DNA of 64,000 nt from Lithospermum erythrorhizon (GCA_019722365.1 JADFUC010000933.1:50444-114443), one strand, 5' to 3'. Counted from the stretch's first letter, positions 49,741 through 62,080 are shown. Notes: generated by a model from the sequence alone, not told the origin. Program-made: numbers and translations.

Positions 49741-50534
49741 GATAGCCTAAGACCACGGCTACGCGCTAAATGAGATTGCGTGGTGAGCAACAAAGTTCAT
49801 GAGGATAATCAAGCGTTTCATAAAAGGTCAAGAAACCTCATCATGAGAACAAGAAACTAAAAAGATTATGTAAAGGAATTATGAAATTCCTTTCTTGCTT
49901 GGGAGAAAGTAACGAGAAGACGTAAGGCCAACAAGAAATATTTAGTGCATTCGATGACGAGGCCGAGGTCGAGGATACCACCGCTGGCATGTTATTAATA
50001 TCCCAGATCTACTGCAGATCCGACTACTTTCTCCGGGATCGCATCAAGATTATCTTATCGGTGATGTTGATGACGCAGGCGGATGGCACGGGATCATTCT
50101 TCGACAAGGCTTAATGGGTGGTCCCAAGATAAACTAAAGGACTTCACGGGGTTTCGACCTTTAATTCTTGTGTTGCTTTTATTTATGCCTTGTTTATTCC
50201 TAGTTTATGCCTCTTTGTGATGATCCCAAAGCCGGGAGTATCAGAGTAGACTTATGCTGTTGCGGTCTTTAAACTTTAGTTTGCTATGGTTTTTATTGAC
50301 TTTCTTACAACTCGACGGATGCTGCTTTTATAATAGCTTTGTTTGGTGTTTAATTTATCTATCTTATGCAATGCTATTATATTGTGTTTCATTGTTTATA
50401 ACATCTTACGGTTGTTATGGTTTTATTTCGTAAGAAAGCCTTGGGAAGTGAGGTCAGTGGGGAAATGTTGCTCTTTGTCTTATATTTCCTTCCCTAAGAT
50501 AGTTTAACAATTTTGTTATCACCGTGCGGGAGTT
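49741..50534 (+). other. Element III 3' untranslated region
   Basis: Non-coding, T-rich toward the end, finishing in a purine-rich CGGGAGT-like tract that probably serves as polypurine tract before the LTR start at 50535. Confidence 0.5.
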
Positions 50535-51904
50535 TGTTGAATAATGGGATTCCATTCAAACATATTTTTGAAGATAACAAATTGCTTAATCGAACTAATC
50601 CCGTTTTCAAGTGAACATGTATTCAGGTTTATTCTTTAATATGTTCAAACGCTTAAAAAATGCTCGATCGGAAGTTCGAGGTCATGGATGAAGTCTATCA
50701 AACGCCAAGCCTTTCATGAGCTCAGAGCTCTTTATTGGCGAGAAAGGCTAGGCGAAACTCTACACTCTAGTATATTGTCGCTTTTAAATATGTGAGTAAT
50801 GACTTTGCGATTTAATCTAATTGTGTTTTTAAAAATCGATGGTCCGTAATTTCTAATCCTAAGTATGATGTATTCATGGTTAAGTCTCATACAATGATCG
50901 TGGTGTCATTGCTGCTTTCGAGAATTGGCTTGAAACGATCTTTTGTTTTAGAAAAGAAAATTTCAATCCATCGAAAGACCCCATCGAGGGTTCCCTGGCC
51001 CATGATCGAGACTCATCGAGACCCTCCGGTCTCGATAGTGGTCCCGACGATCGGCACTCGACCTCCCTCGATAGGTCTATACACAGTAGCCGGGCTTATG
51101 ACCGTTGTTTCTCGATCCGTCGGGAGGCTCATCGAGACCCCCCCCGTCTCGATGAGGTCACGATGCGGGCAATCCTTTTCAGCCTTAAATTTTGTGCACT
51201 ATTTAAAAACCTCTTTCTTTTTAAAACACAAACAACTTTGCAAATCTTTTGACCCACTTTCGAGCATTCAATTCATTGCAATCAAAAAGCAAAAGCTCTC
51301 ATAACTCCCCACATTTAATTCATCATTATCTTTGCAGAGTTTCCTAGTTGTGTGATATTCCAATTCTCAATCATTTTATTGTATCGAAAGGAAATCCTTG
51401 TGTGGAAGCATGTGGTCGCTATTCTAGGTCGAGTAGTATATCAAACTCCGAATGGGCTAAGTTTGGGTTCCTAATCATGCTGATTAGGAGTCGAAATCCT
51501 TATAGCGGTAGCTTGGGTCACTTAGCTGAGGCTAAAAGTTTGATAATAGGCTTCGAGAGAAGTCGTCAGGTGTATTCAAACGCTTCTTTCCAAGCGCGAA
51601 GTTCTTTGCCAAAATCCCGAGGTTGAAAGCCGACGGCCGAGCAAAGTAGGGAACCTGCTCGTTAAAATCGCTGCAGCTGTTTCTTCTTGCTCTTACTTTC
51701 AAGTAGTCTTTTATTATTGCTAATCAATTTGATTATTAATATTGTTGACTAATCTTTTCTCGAGCTGGGTAGTCGATCTATCACATTAATCTATTATCAT
51801 TGTGTTAATTCAAGATTCTAAGAGATTAAAACTCGAAAAGTTAATAACGTAACTTAAAACCTTATTCACCCCCCTCCCCCTCTAAGGTTAAATCTAGGCT
51901 AACA
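50535..51904 (+). repeat. 3' LTR of element III
   Basis: Matches the 5' LTR with many small indels. It has two inverted-repeat motifs (51014-51036 and 51130-51154) and the TATA position changed to TATTTAAA (51200-51207). Ends CTAACA. Confidence 0.85.
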
Positions 51905-52103
51905 TATCTTTCGAGATCTCTATAGATTTCTAAATCTTGTATACGAGCAAATCTTGTAATTCATCCACGCAACAGATATAGCCGATAACCCTTTCATCGC
52001 TTTTGACACTTGACAAGAGATGTCTTAATAAAACGTGTCGTATGCCAACGATCACGACAACACGGTCTTAATGAAAAACTTACTAACTATCTACGCATCA
52101 ATA

Positions 52104-53960
52104 GAAGATTCACCAACTCGATGTGAAGTCAAGATTCTCAGGAGAAATCAAGGGAATGTGAAGAATTTATAAAGACAAAATATGACCTCCATCGCGAGCG
52201 TAGGTCACGGGACGGTCACGATGGCGAAGAGCCATGGAGTTTCAAAGCCGCGAATTCCAGCACAGTGTTGGTCACGATGGGGGTCACGATGGCGAGTACG
52301 AGAAGACCTAATTTGAGGCGGTTTTGGCTCCAATTCTTTCCTAATTTGAGTCTAACTAGGTTATACCTCTTTGCCTATAAATATAGGATGTTTCTATGAG
52401 TTTTATTTATCACACAAATACTAGAATAGAGCATAATCATCCTAGAATAATATTAGGTCTTTAATATTAAGACCATAGTTTTTGTTCTTTCGCCGAACTT
52501 AGAAAGTTTATCTTTGTTCTTGATAGAAGCTTTCATGTCGGTGATTTTTGGTGTATAAGAAAATACTCAACATAGATTATAGCCAGTGGGTAGACTCAGA
52601 ACGCATCTTCTCATGTTTATTAGTGGATTCGCGAAGAAGAATGTGACGTGACCTTTCACATCGGTGGGGAACTCCGTATAAAATTTTGTGTCTGCTTATT
52701 TCCGCACTTAAATTCTATGTCGCTTTTATTGATTGCTTGAAACTCCGGAAGGAATTTAGGTCTTTAAATCCTGGAATAAGTAAATTAGTGAGAATGTCTT
52801 TGTTGAACATCCTCAAGTATATGAAGTGAAAGGTAAGAAGCATATGGTATAAATTGCAAAAGGCTATATATGGTTTGAAACAAGCTCCTAGAGTCTGCTT
52901 CAATCGATTAGAAACTCATTTCTTTCAAGAAGGTTTTCTAAGGTGTGATAGTGAGTAGACTCTATTTACTAAAAGAAGAAATGAGAACTCTATTATCATG
53001 GTAAGTGTGTATATTGATGATCTCATTTACACTGGAAATGATCATGATTTAATGAATAACTTCAAGCAATCCATGATCAGAGAGTTTGACATGTCAGACC
53101 TGGGACACATGTCTTACTTCTTTAGGCATAGAAGGGATTCAAACAAGCAAAGGAAAAATTCATCTACCAAAGAAGATATGCAGAAGATGTCTTGAAAAGA
53201 TATGATATGAGTGAGTGCAATGCAGTGATATGTCCCATTGTTCCAGGAGTTAAAATTGACAAAGATGAGGGAGGAAATTATGTGGATGGGTCTACTATAA
53301 ACAATCGGAAACCTTATGTATTTGACAATAATACAAGGCTCACATTACTTTCAGAGTCTGCTAAGAAAGATTTTATGTCCAAGCCTACAGAAGTTCATTT
53401 GCAGATTGCAAAAAAGATACTAAGGTACTTGAAAGGGACTCTAAACCTTGGTATAATGTATCAAAAAATGAAAAATGGAGGTGACATGGTGACCTATACA
53501 AATAGTGATTATCCAAGTGACACACAAGATAGGAAAAGTACTAGTGTTTATGTGTTCTTGCTTAATTTAGGAATTGTGGCATGGAACTCTAAGAAGCGGC
53601 CAGTAGTAACTCTTTCCACTACTGAAGCAGAGTTTGTGACAGCAGGTACATGTCAAGCTATATGGATGAAGAGAGTGCTAAGTGAGCTAGGACATGAAAT
53701 TGGAGATTGTGTTCATATCAAATGTGATAATAGTTCAACAATAAAGCTGTCAAAAAATCCACTCATGCATGGTCGATGCAAGCACATTGATGTTAGGTTC
53801 TATTTCTTGAGAGACTTAACCAAATGGGCGTAAGATAGCTTTAGAATTCTGTGGCAGTGCTGATCAGGTAGCAGATATCATGACAAAATCCTTGAAAGCT
53901 GAATCATTTCTGAAATTGTGCACAAAATTAGGAAATTGCGCACAAAATTAGGAATGTGTG
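52104..53960 (+). pseudogene. Element I RT remainder and RNase H
   Basis: Resumes with KIHQLDVKS (52106-52130), is broken by the solo LTR, then continues with NVFVEHPQVYEVKG (about 52794). The RT catalytic motif VYIDDLIYTGND lies at 53006-53040. RNase H spans 53450-53830 with NSDYPSDTQDRKSTS and STTEAEFVTAGTCQAIW. The end has DIMTKSL at 53877 and a short tandem duplication ('cacaaaattaggaa') at 53920-53952. This half keeps a 213-residue open frame (53192-53833), better preserved than the left half. Confidence 0.8.
52150..52772 (+). mobile_element. Solo LTR of family IV
   Basis: Aligns with both LTRs of element IV over its length: inverted repeat CATCGCGA/TCACGATG (52190-52223), TATAAATA (52376-52383), the 'tataagaaaatactcaacat' block, and the end TTTAAATCCTGGA. 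It sits in the element I reverse transcriptase, about 40 bp from the element II junction. No internal region or second LTR, so recombination between LTRs is likely. Confidence 0.8.
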
Positions 53961-54010
53961 AAATTAGTGATGTAAACTGAATCAATATATATTCAGTTTA
54001 AGGGAGAGAT

Positions 54011-54352
54011 TGAAGAGATAATAAGAGTACTTTTACTCAGCCATGCAGTAGAAGTTGATTGCACGTGCATGAAGACCTTAGCTAGTTCCTATTTTCTAGT
54101 TGATAGTTGTTGCTTTAGTTGTTATTAGTTTCTAGCTTCATGTTTAGATAGTAGGTGGATTATCAGATTAGTTGTAATGGCTAGTAGTGAATTAGATTTT
54201 ATTTTGCTTGCTTAGTTGTAACAGACTTGGTTATATAATAGCCATAGCTGATCATGAATAAAGAACCAAAAAATTGGGCCATTGTTACTATCTGGTCTTT
54301 GAGCTTTCGAGTAGTGATTAATGGTAGCTTGAGTGAAAAACTGGATCTAACA
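54011..54352 (+). repeat. 3' LTR of element I
   Basis: Begins TGAAGAGATAA after the polypurine tract and ends CTAACA. Matches the 5' LTR from 54068 to the end with few differences. Confidence 0.85.
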
Positions 54353-54379
54353 TATATAGTGTAATAAGTTAATTACTTT

Positions 54380-57300
54380 ACAGTTACATGTCCAAAGAAG
54401 ATTGAAATCATGGTCGTGATGTTGAATTGATTATTCATTTTCCCACTTACAATCTCCAAAATTAGACCCCTGAAGCTAAAGACATCTGATTTTCATGGAA
54501 TCGATACTCGATTGAATATTCTGAGCCATGTAACCACTGCATAGCATGTAGACATTGGTCAATTGTAGTTCCATGGCACAATCAGTAGGGAAAAGCTTTT
54601 GAGCTTACTATGTTCAACTACCTTTCGAGTTTTGACCGTTAGTTCCTCTTCACCAAACGATCTTAGCCATGCCAAAATCTGAAATTTTGGGATTCATCTT
54701 ACTATCTAACAACACATTGCTGGCCTTGAGATCTCTATGTATGACTCTCAACCTTGAATCTCGTGAAGATAGAGAAGACCACGGCAATCCCAACAATTAT
54801 ATCAAAGCCGCCGCCTCCAGACAAGAATGGCGTTTGGCACCTTCAAATGTACAAAATTATGTATTTTAGTGTGTTGGTAGTGGAAAGAAAATTATTCTAA
54901 ACGAGAGTAATAATTTGTTCTCTTTCTATCAAAGGACACTATAAATAAAGTCATTCAGAAAGGATTGAGGCAAACAAATATATATAAGAGTTCAAGCTCC
55001 ATTAGGCATATACTCACAGATGAGCATTTTCTCCTGACCGTGTATGCAGTATCTCAAAAGCCTAACTAGATTGCGATGCTGTAGTTAGCTATAAGTATGA
55101 CTCTCGTTCTTGAACTCATTGATGCCCTGAGAAGAATCCTGTGACAAACTGTTTTACCATATTTCCTCTCCACTTGGTAACTGTCCCTAAAGAGAGGCAC
55201 CATGTTGTTATTGGGTTATGTTTATGACAATTAGTCTCTATGGAGGGTCATCTTAGTTTATGTTAATATTAAAATCCAGTCCAACAACTATTATGGTTAC
55301 CTTGTAAAAAGGTCCAGATCCACCTTTTCCAATCCTGTTTGTTTCATGAAAATTTCTGAGTTGCCTTTGAAACTGGTAGGGAGAACATCGAGACAAGGTA
55401 ATTCTAAGTTTTCCTCATCACCCCTTCGCTGTCTCTGGAATTGTAAATAGATACAGAAAGTTGTAAAATATTGAAAAAAAGTTTATGGACAAATGCACAA
55501 ACTAACCAACTTGAAAGTAAACTAACTCTAAAGCCTTTTACTGTATTTCTATTAATACATTTTACGGAGAACATTTCTGCAATCCCCTATTTCAAGTTAA
55601 GGGAGAAGAGCTGGCAATGACTTATATCCCTATCCATTTGTTAGTAACATTATCAAGAAACCATCTTCAGAGTTCAATGCCACATGAAGTAGTGTCATGA
55701 GTTCATGACCATATAGCAACCATGCAATCTTTATACTCAAGGACTCCAGTTTTGAATGCCGCGGTTCAGAATCCTGGGGTCGGTATGCATGCTATTAGAT
55801 TTCAAGGACTGACCTCACAGACCTCCGCAGACACATTTAAAACCCCTAATACTTTTTCAGGGTCGCCTATTCCAAAATGGCCTGCATCAAGCACGCTTAA
55901 ACCTTGGAGTTCTTTAGGCATTACACACTTAAACTCCTCGAAGATGTATTTTGACTAAGTATTTAGAAAGTAACTAATCAAATTCATCAATCTTAATCAT
56001 ATTTTCATTAAGTAAAGTCATATCTTTTACAGGTATTTTGGTGGAACTTCTTCCCAGGAAGTATTAATAACACATGCAGATGGAAAGTCAGACTGATGAC
56101 TGATTCCAACTTGATTAGAAGCTTAAAATATTTCTGAAGTCTCTTATGGCTTAAGCATTTAGCCTCAAGAAGATCTGCTGCTACTGAGATGAGGAGGGCA
56201 AACATTTAGTCCATATATTTGACTAGGTAGCAAAATGACATAAAATTTTCACAAGTGGACTCTCTATATAGTCTGTCCCTGATATTTGATGACACAATTA
56301 TCGCTGCATTTATACTAAGACATGCTCCCATAATTTTTTTATATTTAGGTAACAATGTAACATGTAGTGAAGTACCCTTCATGATGTAGTGAAGTACCTC
56401 TAGAATTGAAATGTAACCACTATAAGAATCTTAGGAACATATACACTAGTTAAGGCTGCTAGTCATGAAAATGAAATCATACCTTTTTGAAGTAACATCT
56501 GCTTCCTAAACATGATTGAACGGTTAACAACATAAGCAATATGTCTGCAACAGTTAGTGCCACTTAATTACATTCTTCCTTTATTCCCGGAATCACCCTG
56601 GCATTATAAAACAAAAACATGTCACATTCTTGAAGTACTGCACATAACTGATCAAATTATATCATGGAATTACAATAGAATGAACATACCTGGTGGTTCA
56701 GCACTAACTCGAAGATAGAATGTCTTCTTTGTAGGTGTGAGAAAACTTCTGACATCCACCAGATCACCAAAGCAGTAAGAATATATGCTTATATTTCGAG
56801 CTATTTGAATTCGTGTAAGCTGTACACGAAAGTACTGCGCGCATTCTGCTTGGCATTCTGACTAGTATTCACTTTGAACTTAAAAAAAGCTCGGCATTTT
56901 TAGATAATCATATTCTTACAAAATTTACCTTTTCTGTAAACAATTTAATGTTTTCTCTAGTTATGCAGATTCCTGTATCCCATTCTTGGATTCAAGAGGG
57001 AGTATAGCTGTCATGCAGTTACAGGTGATTGTGAAACAATTCTGAAATGCATATGGAAATTAAATACAGTAACATGTAGTCACCACAATAGTCGAGGGGC
57101 GCTTTTAAGCAGCATATGCCAGTCATTGCAATTGTTGTAACACTGTAACATTTCAAATACCCAATTTCACTTATAACTGCCACAATCAAAGAAGAATTGT
57201 CCATCAAATGATGTTCATAGTATAATGTCATCCTAGTATAGTTTTTCGAACTTTTAGCTTCTCTTATAGATACTAGAATTCATAGTTCTACTCTTCAGAG
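54380..57300 (-). pseudogene. Broken duplicate of the S-domain receptor kinase
   Basis: Minus-strand blocks match the exons of the 25-32 kb gene in order: exon 6 (about 54395-54545), exon 5 with [17 protein letters not shown] and ISDFGMAK (54640-54800), exon 4 (about 55005-55195), exon 3 with the glycine-rich loop altered to IGKGGSGPFYK (about 55300-55400), and the 3' half of exon 1 (56690-57300) with LYYEHHLMDNSSL. Exon 7, the membrane exon and the lectin half of exon 1 are missing. Frameshifts occur in every block. Element I abuts intron 6 and Copia fragment V truncates exon 1. Confidence 0.8.
55450..56690 (-). other. Intron region of the broken receptor kinase
   Basis: Corresponds to the introns around the missing membrane exon. 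Short frames here (for example 55722-55958 on plus) show no domain. No inserted element recognised. Confidence 0.4.
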
Positions 57301-57374
57301 TGTCTCTATAGACACTAGTGGTAAAACGGCCTTTACAAGTCAAAGCAGTGGAAACTTACCCTTCATACACCTAG

Positions 57375-60300
57375 TAGAGGTGGTCGTGGTAATTTTCGCT
57401 GAAGGTTCTCGGTAGGGTAAAGGTAGAGCCATTCCCTATATTGTACCATTGTCAAAGAAATAGGCATTCTCGTGACTACTATTATTTGCTTCATGGTCAA
57501 ACTCAAAGTCTATTAATGTTGCAGCTCAAGTTAGAGTTATGATTCCAAAGGATGAATACACCAAGTCCTTACAGAACCGTGAAATTCGAGATGCCTCTTC
57601 ATCTGTTGCCTCTCTTTCTCTAGGTAAACACACTGCATGTGTATCCTCTACCACTAGGCCATGGATTATTGACTTGAGCCACTGATCATATCTCAGGTAT
57701 TTCAAATATTTTTGATGATATGCATTATGTCCATTCGATCCAAAAGGTCACATTGGCTGATGGATCCACTGTCCCCATTAGTGGATTAGGATCTCTGAGT
57801 CTCTCATCCTCATTTACTTTGCCCTCAACATTGCATATTCCAGACTTTCCTCTTAATTTAATGTCTGTTAGCAAATTAACTAGACATTTAAATTGTTCTG
57901 TGATTTTTTGAGCCTGACTTTATTCTTTTTTAGGATTTGAAGACGAGGAATGTGATTGGTAAAGGTCGTGAAGTCAAGGGTCTGTACTACTTTGATGGTT
58001 CTTCAAGTTCACCTATCATTTGTTCTACTGTTGCCTTACCTCTTTAGATTCATATCTTGTCTGGAATCTTCATTAGTTTGAAGACGTTAGTTCCTTCACT
58101 GTTGAAGTTGTCTATTAAATGTGAGTCTTCGGTTAGATAAACATCATCGTGCCCTTTAGTCCTTGTGTCATGAAAAGGGTTGATGTCCCATTTGGTTTAG
58201 TTCATTCAGGTTCAAAATCGACCCCGCCTGCGCCGGCCGCCCTATGGTAACTATTATAATCCCAACACCGTGAAAGTCACCATACCGATTTTGATCTACC
58301 TCGCTTAGTGCTAACTACTGCTTCATCCAAAAAAATTTGATTACAATTAAACTTCTCAATCAAAAAACGCTTTTTTTTTTAAAAAATTTACAATCCACGC
58401 GACATCTAACCAACCAACCCATATATATATATATATACAAATATATCCTAAAAAAGACAAGAATGCTGCAAGACTACAACGGAGAATAAATACTATATTC
58501 TGCATCCAAAATAATTGCCGACAAGACTAAAGTTCAAAAGGAAAATACAACAATCAAAAATCGTCGACAAACACACTCAAACGGCACTGGCGATCCTCAC
58601 CACCCGACGCTCACCTAGCCACTGAACAAACTCTCCAATGTACCCTCTTGGCTCAACTGGGCTCCGTCAACTCCGACAAACGAAATGCCGCCATAGCGGT
58701 AAAAGTGGGTGTAAGCCGCCGGTTGAGCGAAACTTAACATTGTGGGGGACTTAAACCACACTAACGACAATAATTATTATAATGGGGTCAAATATGAATA
58801 AGACATATATATATCCTATACTACATAATAAGGTCATACAACATAATTCCAAAGAAAGTCTCTTGCATATCACATATGCAGATATAATAGGCTGGCTTTC
58901 AAAGAAAGCCACACAATCACCCGGGGAAGAACTCAAGAAACTCACAACGACTTTGCACCCTCTAGTCATCAAACCATCTATTCAAACCATCTATCTCATA
59001 TCCCTACAAATTATACCAACCTCTAATGTGCATATGCTCATCCGCCTACCCGCAGGAATGGACCACCGCTAATAACACCGCCTTATATCAAGTATATATT
59101 AAACCGCACTTATACACGAAGTATAAGGCCAACCGCACTTATGTTCAAGTATAAGGCCAATACCGCTACATATCCTGAATACCTAACCCCTAATCATCCC
59201 AACTGATGGGTTATATCCTAATACTCAAGGCCTCAAAGTCACATAACTCCAACCACCACTACTCCAAACAATATTAAAGCAATACGCCTAAAACATCCCA
59301 CAATCGTGAATCAACTGCCAACCACCGACAAGGCCACGGAAATAATACAAAACCAGATAAAGTGCCACATAAATACAAAGTATAAGTCGGAGTTCAAGCC
59401 ATTACTTACCTCCACTCCACCTCAACGCCGTTATAATATAATCATATAATCATATCGGCATCACACATAATTTGCATAAATCATTACACGAGGCCCATTC
59501 TCACATAATCATACCACAACGGCGTATACCATTCACACATAATCATACCACAAATGACATGTCTACACAATTTAAAGTAAGTACGCAAGTAACACCCGCA
59601 GGTAAGTACTCACTGCTAGTTACCACAAAAACCTTCACAACTCAATCATGGTAACTCCGCCTACCCATCACCTTAACAAAACACCCAAAAGTATAATCAA
59701 GACCTAATGCTATGCTTGTGTTTAAGCAAGATACACTACCAACTCTTTAGTGGAACTATTTTTTAAACAAATTTCCAACATGACCTAAGCAAGCAAATAA
59801 CGACTAATAACTCGGCCGGACACAACCCAATCGATCTCCCCGCTAGAATTCCACCTTATCACTTTAACATTTCATATCAACTTATAAGTCATTCGAATTA
59901 ACCCTCAAGTCCATAATTAACAACCTATACTCCAAAATATCAATTATAACTCAACTTACAAATCACACTTTTTCAACCTAACTCCCTTTAATCAATTTTT
60001 TATCACCAATTTAACATCACAATAACTACAATAAGGCCCCAATTAAACTCCCTACACATTTAAAGTCTTAGAAAAATATCAACCAAGAAAGTCAACTAAA
60101 ACCTAGAAAAGTCAACCTATCTCTAACGGCCCTCAAAAACAACCATTTAAATCATGAATTAATCACTTATATACATCATAGAACCAATAACAAACTAAGA
60201 ATCATCATAAAACCTAAGTTATGCCAAAGGCAACCAAAGCCAACATTAAGAAATCAACTAAAACTCTAATTTCTTGCCCCTAAATTTGTAGGAAAGATGT

Positions 60301-61320
60301 CAAAAGCCTCTAATAATCAACTTGAGGATCTTTTTATAAAGGCCAAGGCAAAGAAATGGAAGAAAAATTCTTGGGTTTGCTCTCCAATTCTGGGTCTCGC
60401 CAAGCTCTAGAAATTAGATGGAGATGATTTATGTTTTTGTGAATAAATGACGGTGATTTGAAGTTACTTTAACACTTAAGTCATAAAACCGCACGTGAGT
60501 TTGTGCTCATTTTAAGTGAATCGGAAGCATCAAACGCATTTAACGACCTAACTTAATCCCGAATATCCTGTTACTAATTGTAATTATAAATGTAACGCTC
60601 AAATAAATTTTACGAATTAATATTATTATCGTAAATTAACCGAACGGGTTATTACATTAAATCCGAATCGTAAACCTTATGGTTATTGTTATTATGTTTT
60701 TGTTGACATCATTCGAAATGACTTGGGCTTATTTAATGAAATCTCGTTGAGTTATTTTCTATATTTTCTTCTCCTTTTTCTCCAAGTTCAAACACATCAT
60801 AACAGTCAGCTTAAAATACTTCGCCGTGACACGCGAAATAATATTTTAATATCTTTTAATGAATATACGAACCAACATGGAATTGCTCATCAATCTTCTG
60901 CTCATACTTAACAACAAAACGGGGTTGCCGGTTTAAAAATAAAACAACTTGTCAAGTAGCCCGCACTTTGTTAAAGGCTATGAATGTTCCTAAATATTTT
61001 CGGGGATGATATTCTTACATCTGATATTTGGTTAACTGTATGCCGCCTACTTGCTCCCCTTGATGACAAGTTCTTTCCATGTCATGTTTCCTTATCGCCT
61101 TTATATAATGTCTCTCCTCGTGTATTTGGTTGTGTTTGTTTTGTTCACCAGCTTGAAACCCTGAGTTTAATAAATTTATCCCATCTAAGAAATGTATATT
61201 CTTAGGGATACTCCCGTGTTCGTAAAGGGGTTGAAACGGGTACATGGGACTTAGTTATTCATCCTCGATGGCAATACATTTGCAAATGAATTCACGATTA
61301 TTATTTTCAAAAATCGTATA
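57375..61320 (+). pseudogene. Copia fragment V: gag end, protease, integrase
   Basis: Left part 57375-58212: RGGRGNF gag tail, protease with PWIID, then LADGSTVPISGLGSLSLSS (57750-57807), LPSTLHIPDFPLNLMSVSKL (57820-57880), and the integrase finger end (KCES, then PFGLVHS near 58195). Right part 60656-61320: integrase core continuing with FNEYTNQHGIAHQSSAHT (60850-60910), then PLYNVSPRVFGCVCFVHQLE (61100-61160). The 2.4-kb gap is repeat copy E. LTRs, RT and RNase H are not seen. Confidence 0.75.
58215..60655 (-). mobile_element. Family X repeat, copy E
   Basis: Shares with copies C and D the 'ctctaatgygcatatgctca' block (59021-59040), the CTTATAC/GTATAAG units (59109-59160) and 'aaggccac'-rich segments. 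Its right end ATTACA (60650-60655) reads TGTAATAACC on its own strand, as in copy B. It splits the integrase of Copia fragment V, which proves mobility or at least insertion. A (TA)n run is at 58422-58436. No coding domain. Confidence 0.6.
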
Positions 61321-62080
61321 CTGATAGAAATTCTTCAAAATATTCAAAAGCCTTAATTTTTATCCGTGTCAATTCTAAACCTTTGATATTCTCAATTAGT
61401 CTTCTAGACTAAAGGATAAAATTTTATTTGCACCGATACATAAACTGCTGTTCAAGACTAGTTTTTGATTATAATAAGGCTATACTACACGACATGCTCT
61501 TAAAAATATGTAATCTCATCCGACCTCTCAAGACCATTCGACATGGATTTGTAACTGTTTTAGTCCCTTAAAAGGCAAGACATCACCTACTTCATCTATG
61601 ATTCTAATGCTGAAAATAGAGATGACCCAGCGGGCATCCACTACGTGGTACCACCTCCCTCGATCATGAAACCTCGGCTGAGAAAACATACCGTAGCAAA
61701 GATCCAAAGAGGGTATCGACGATGGCACTACTCCTAATTTCAATCGACGAAGCCTATCCGTCAAAGCAGAAGTCGGAAGAATGATAAGGGTATCCATGGA
61801 TGTCACTCACCCTCTTTCTTTCATTATCCAATTTTTAGATCCTCCACTCAATATTATTCACAAGTCTTGTGAAGTAATTTAAATATTAAAATAATAATGT
61901 ATCCTCGACATCTCGCACCAACCACAAATAGTTATTTCCGTGAAATTGAATGTGTACAAATTTTACTATAAACGCATCAATTTCCAATTTGACGCCGGAA
62001 TATAAGATCAACTATCAGGCAATTGTAAATATCTTTGTAATGACAACATGATTTATTGACATGTGAAGACATTTAATAAA
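61321..62080. other. Spacer without recognised gene
   Basis: AT-rich. A 92-residue minus frame (61528-61806) lies in a locally less AT-rich patch, but I recognise no family in it or in the overlapping plus frame. Confidence 0.3.

Larger units (their letters stand above)
41539..51904 (+). mobile_element. Copia element III, SIRE-like, innermost
   Basis: 10.4-kb element with LTRs 41539-42834 and 50535-51904, both opening TGTTGAATAA. Exact 5-bp duplication TATCT at 41534-41538 and 51905-51909. Order gag, protease, integrase, RT, RNase H, then a 2.7-kb 3' region with an accessory ORF. Long LTRs, gag with ESIKDMHQRF and the CCHC/acidic tail, and the extra 3' ORF fit the SIRE (Maximus) lineage. All reading frames carry indels. 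Confidence 0.85.
41172..52103 (-). repeat. 5' LTR of element II, split by element III
   Basis: Present as 41172-41538 and 51905-52103. Compared with the 3' LTR it lacks about 40 bp at the inner end and about 255 bp near 41350 (equivalent to 36010-36265). Outer end reads CATCAATA instead of CATCAACA. Confidence 0.8.
35787..52108 (-). mobile_element. Copia element II, inserted in element I RT
   Basis: Flanked by the 5-bp duplication GAAGA (35787-35791 and 52104-52108). On its own strand the LTR begins TGTTGATGCG and the polypurine tract, reverse complement of 36661-36672, precedes the 3' LTR. The interior (36660-41171) keeps the integrase C-terminus, reverse transcriptase, RNase H and an accessory region but has lost the primer site, gag, protease and most of integrase by a deletion joining the 5' LTR to the integrase tail at about 41171. 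Confidence 0.85.
32619..54352 (+). mobile_element. Copia element I, outermost of the nest
   Basis: LTRs at about 32619-32985 and 54011-54352, intact-looking primer site TGGTATCAGAGC at 32988-32999, polypurine tract AAGGGAGAGAT before 54011. Gag, protease, integrase and the start of reverse transcriptase lie at 33043-35791; the rest of reverse transcriptase and RNase H at 52104-53960. The coding order is continuous across the gap, so the 16.3 kb between is later insertion. It separates the intact receptor kinase from its broken duplicate. No outer target duplication was found, and the first 60 bases of the two LTRs align poorly. Confidence 0.85.

Noticed and set aside
61528..61806. 92-residue minus frame as a possible lectin-domain remnant of the kinase duplicate
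   Set aside because: No B-lectin motifs such as LGFF or the WxANR segment; order and strand alone are not enough.
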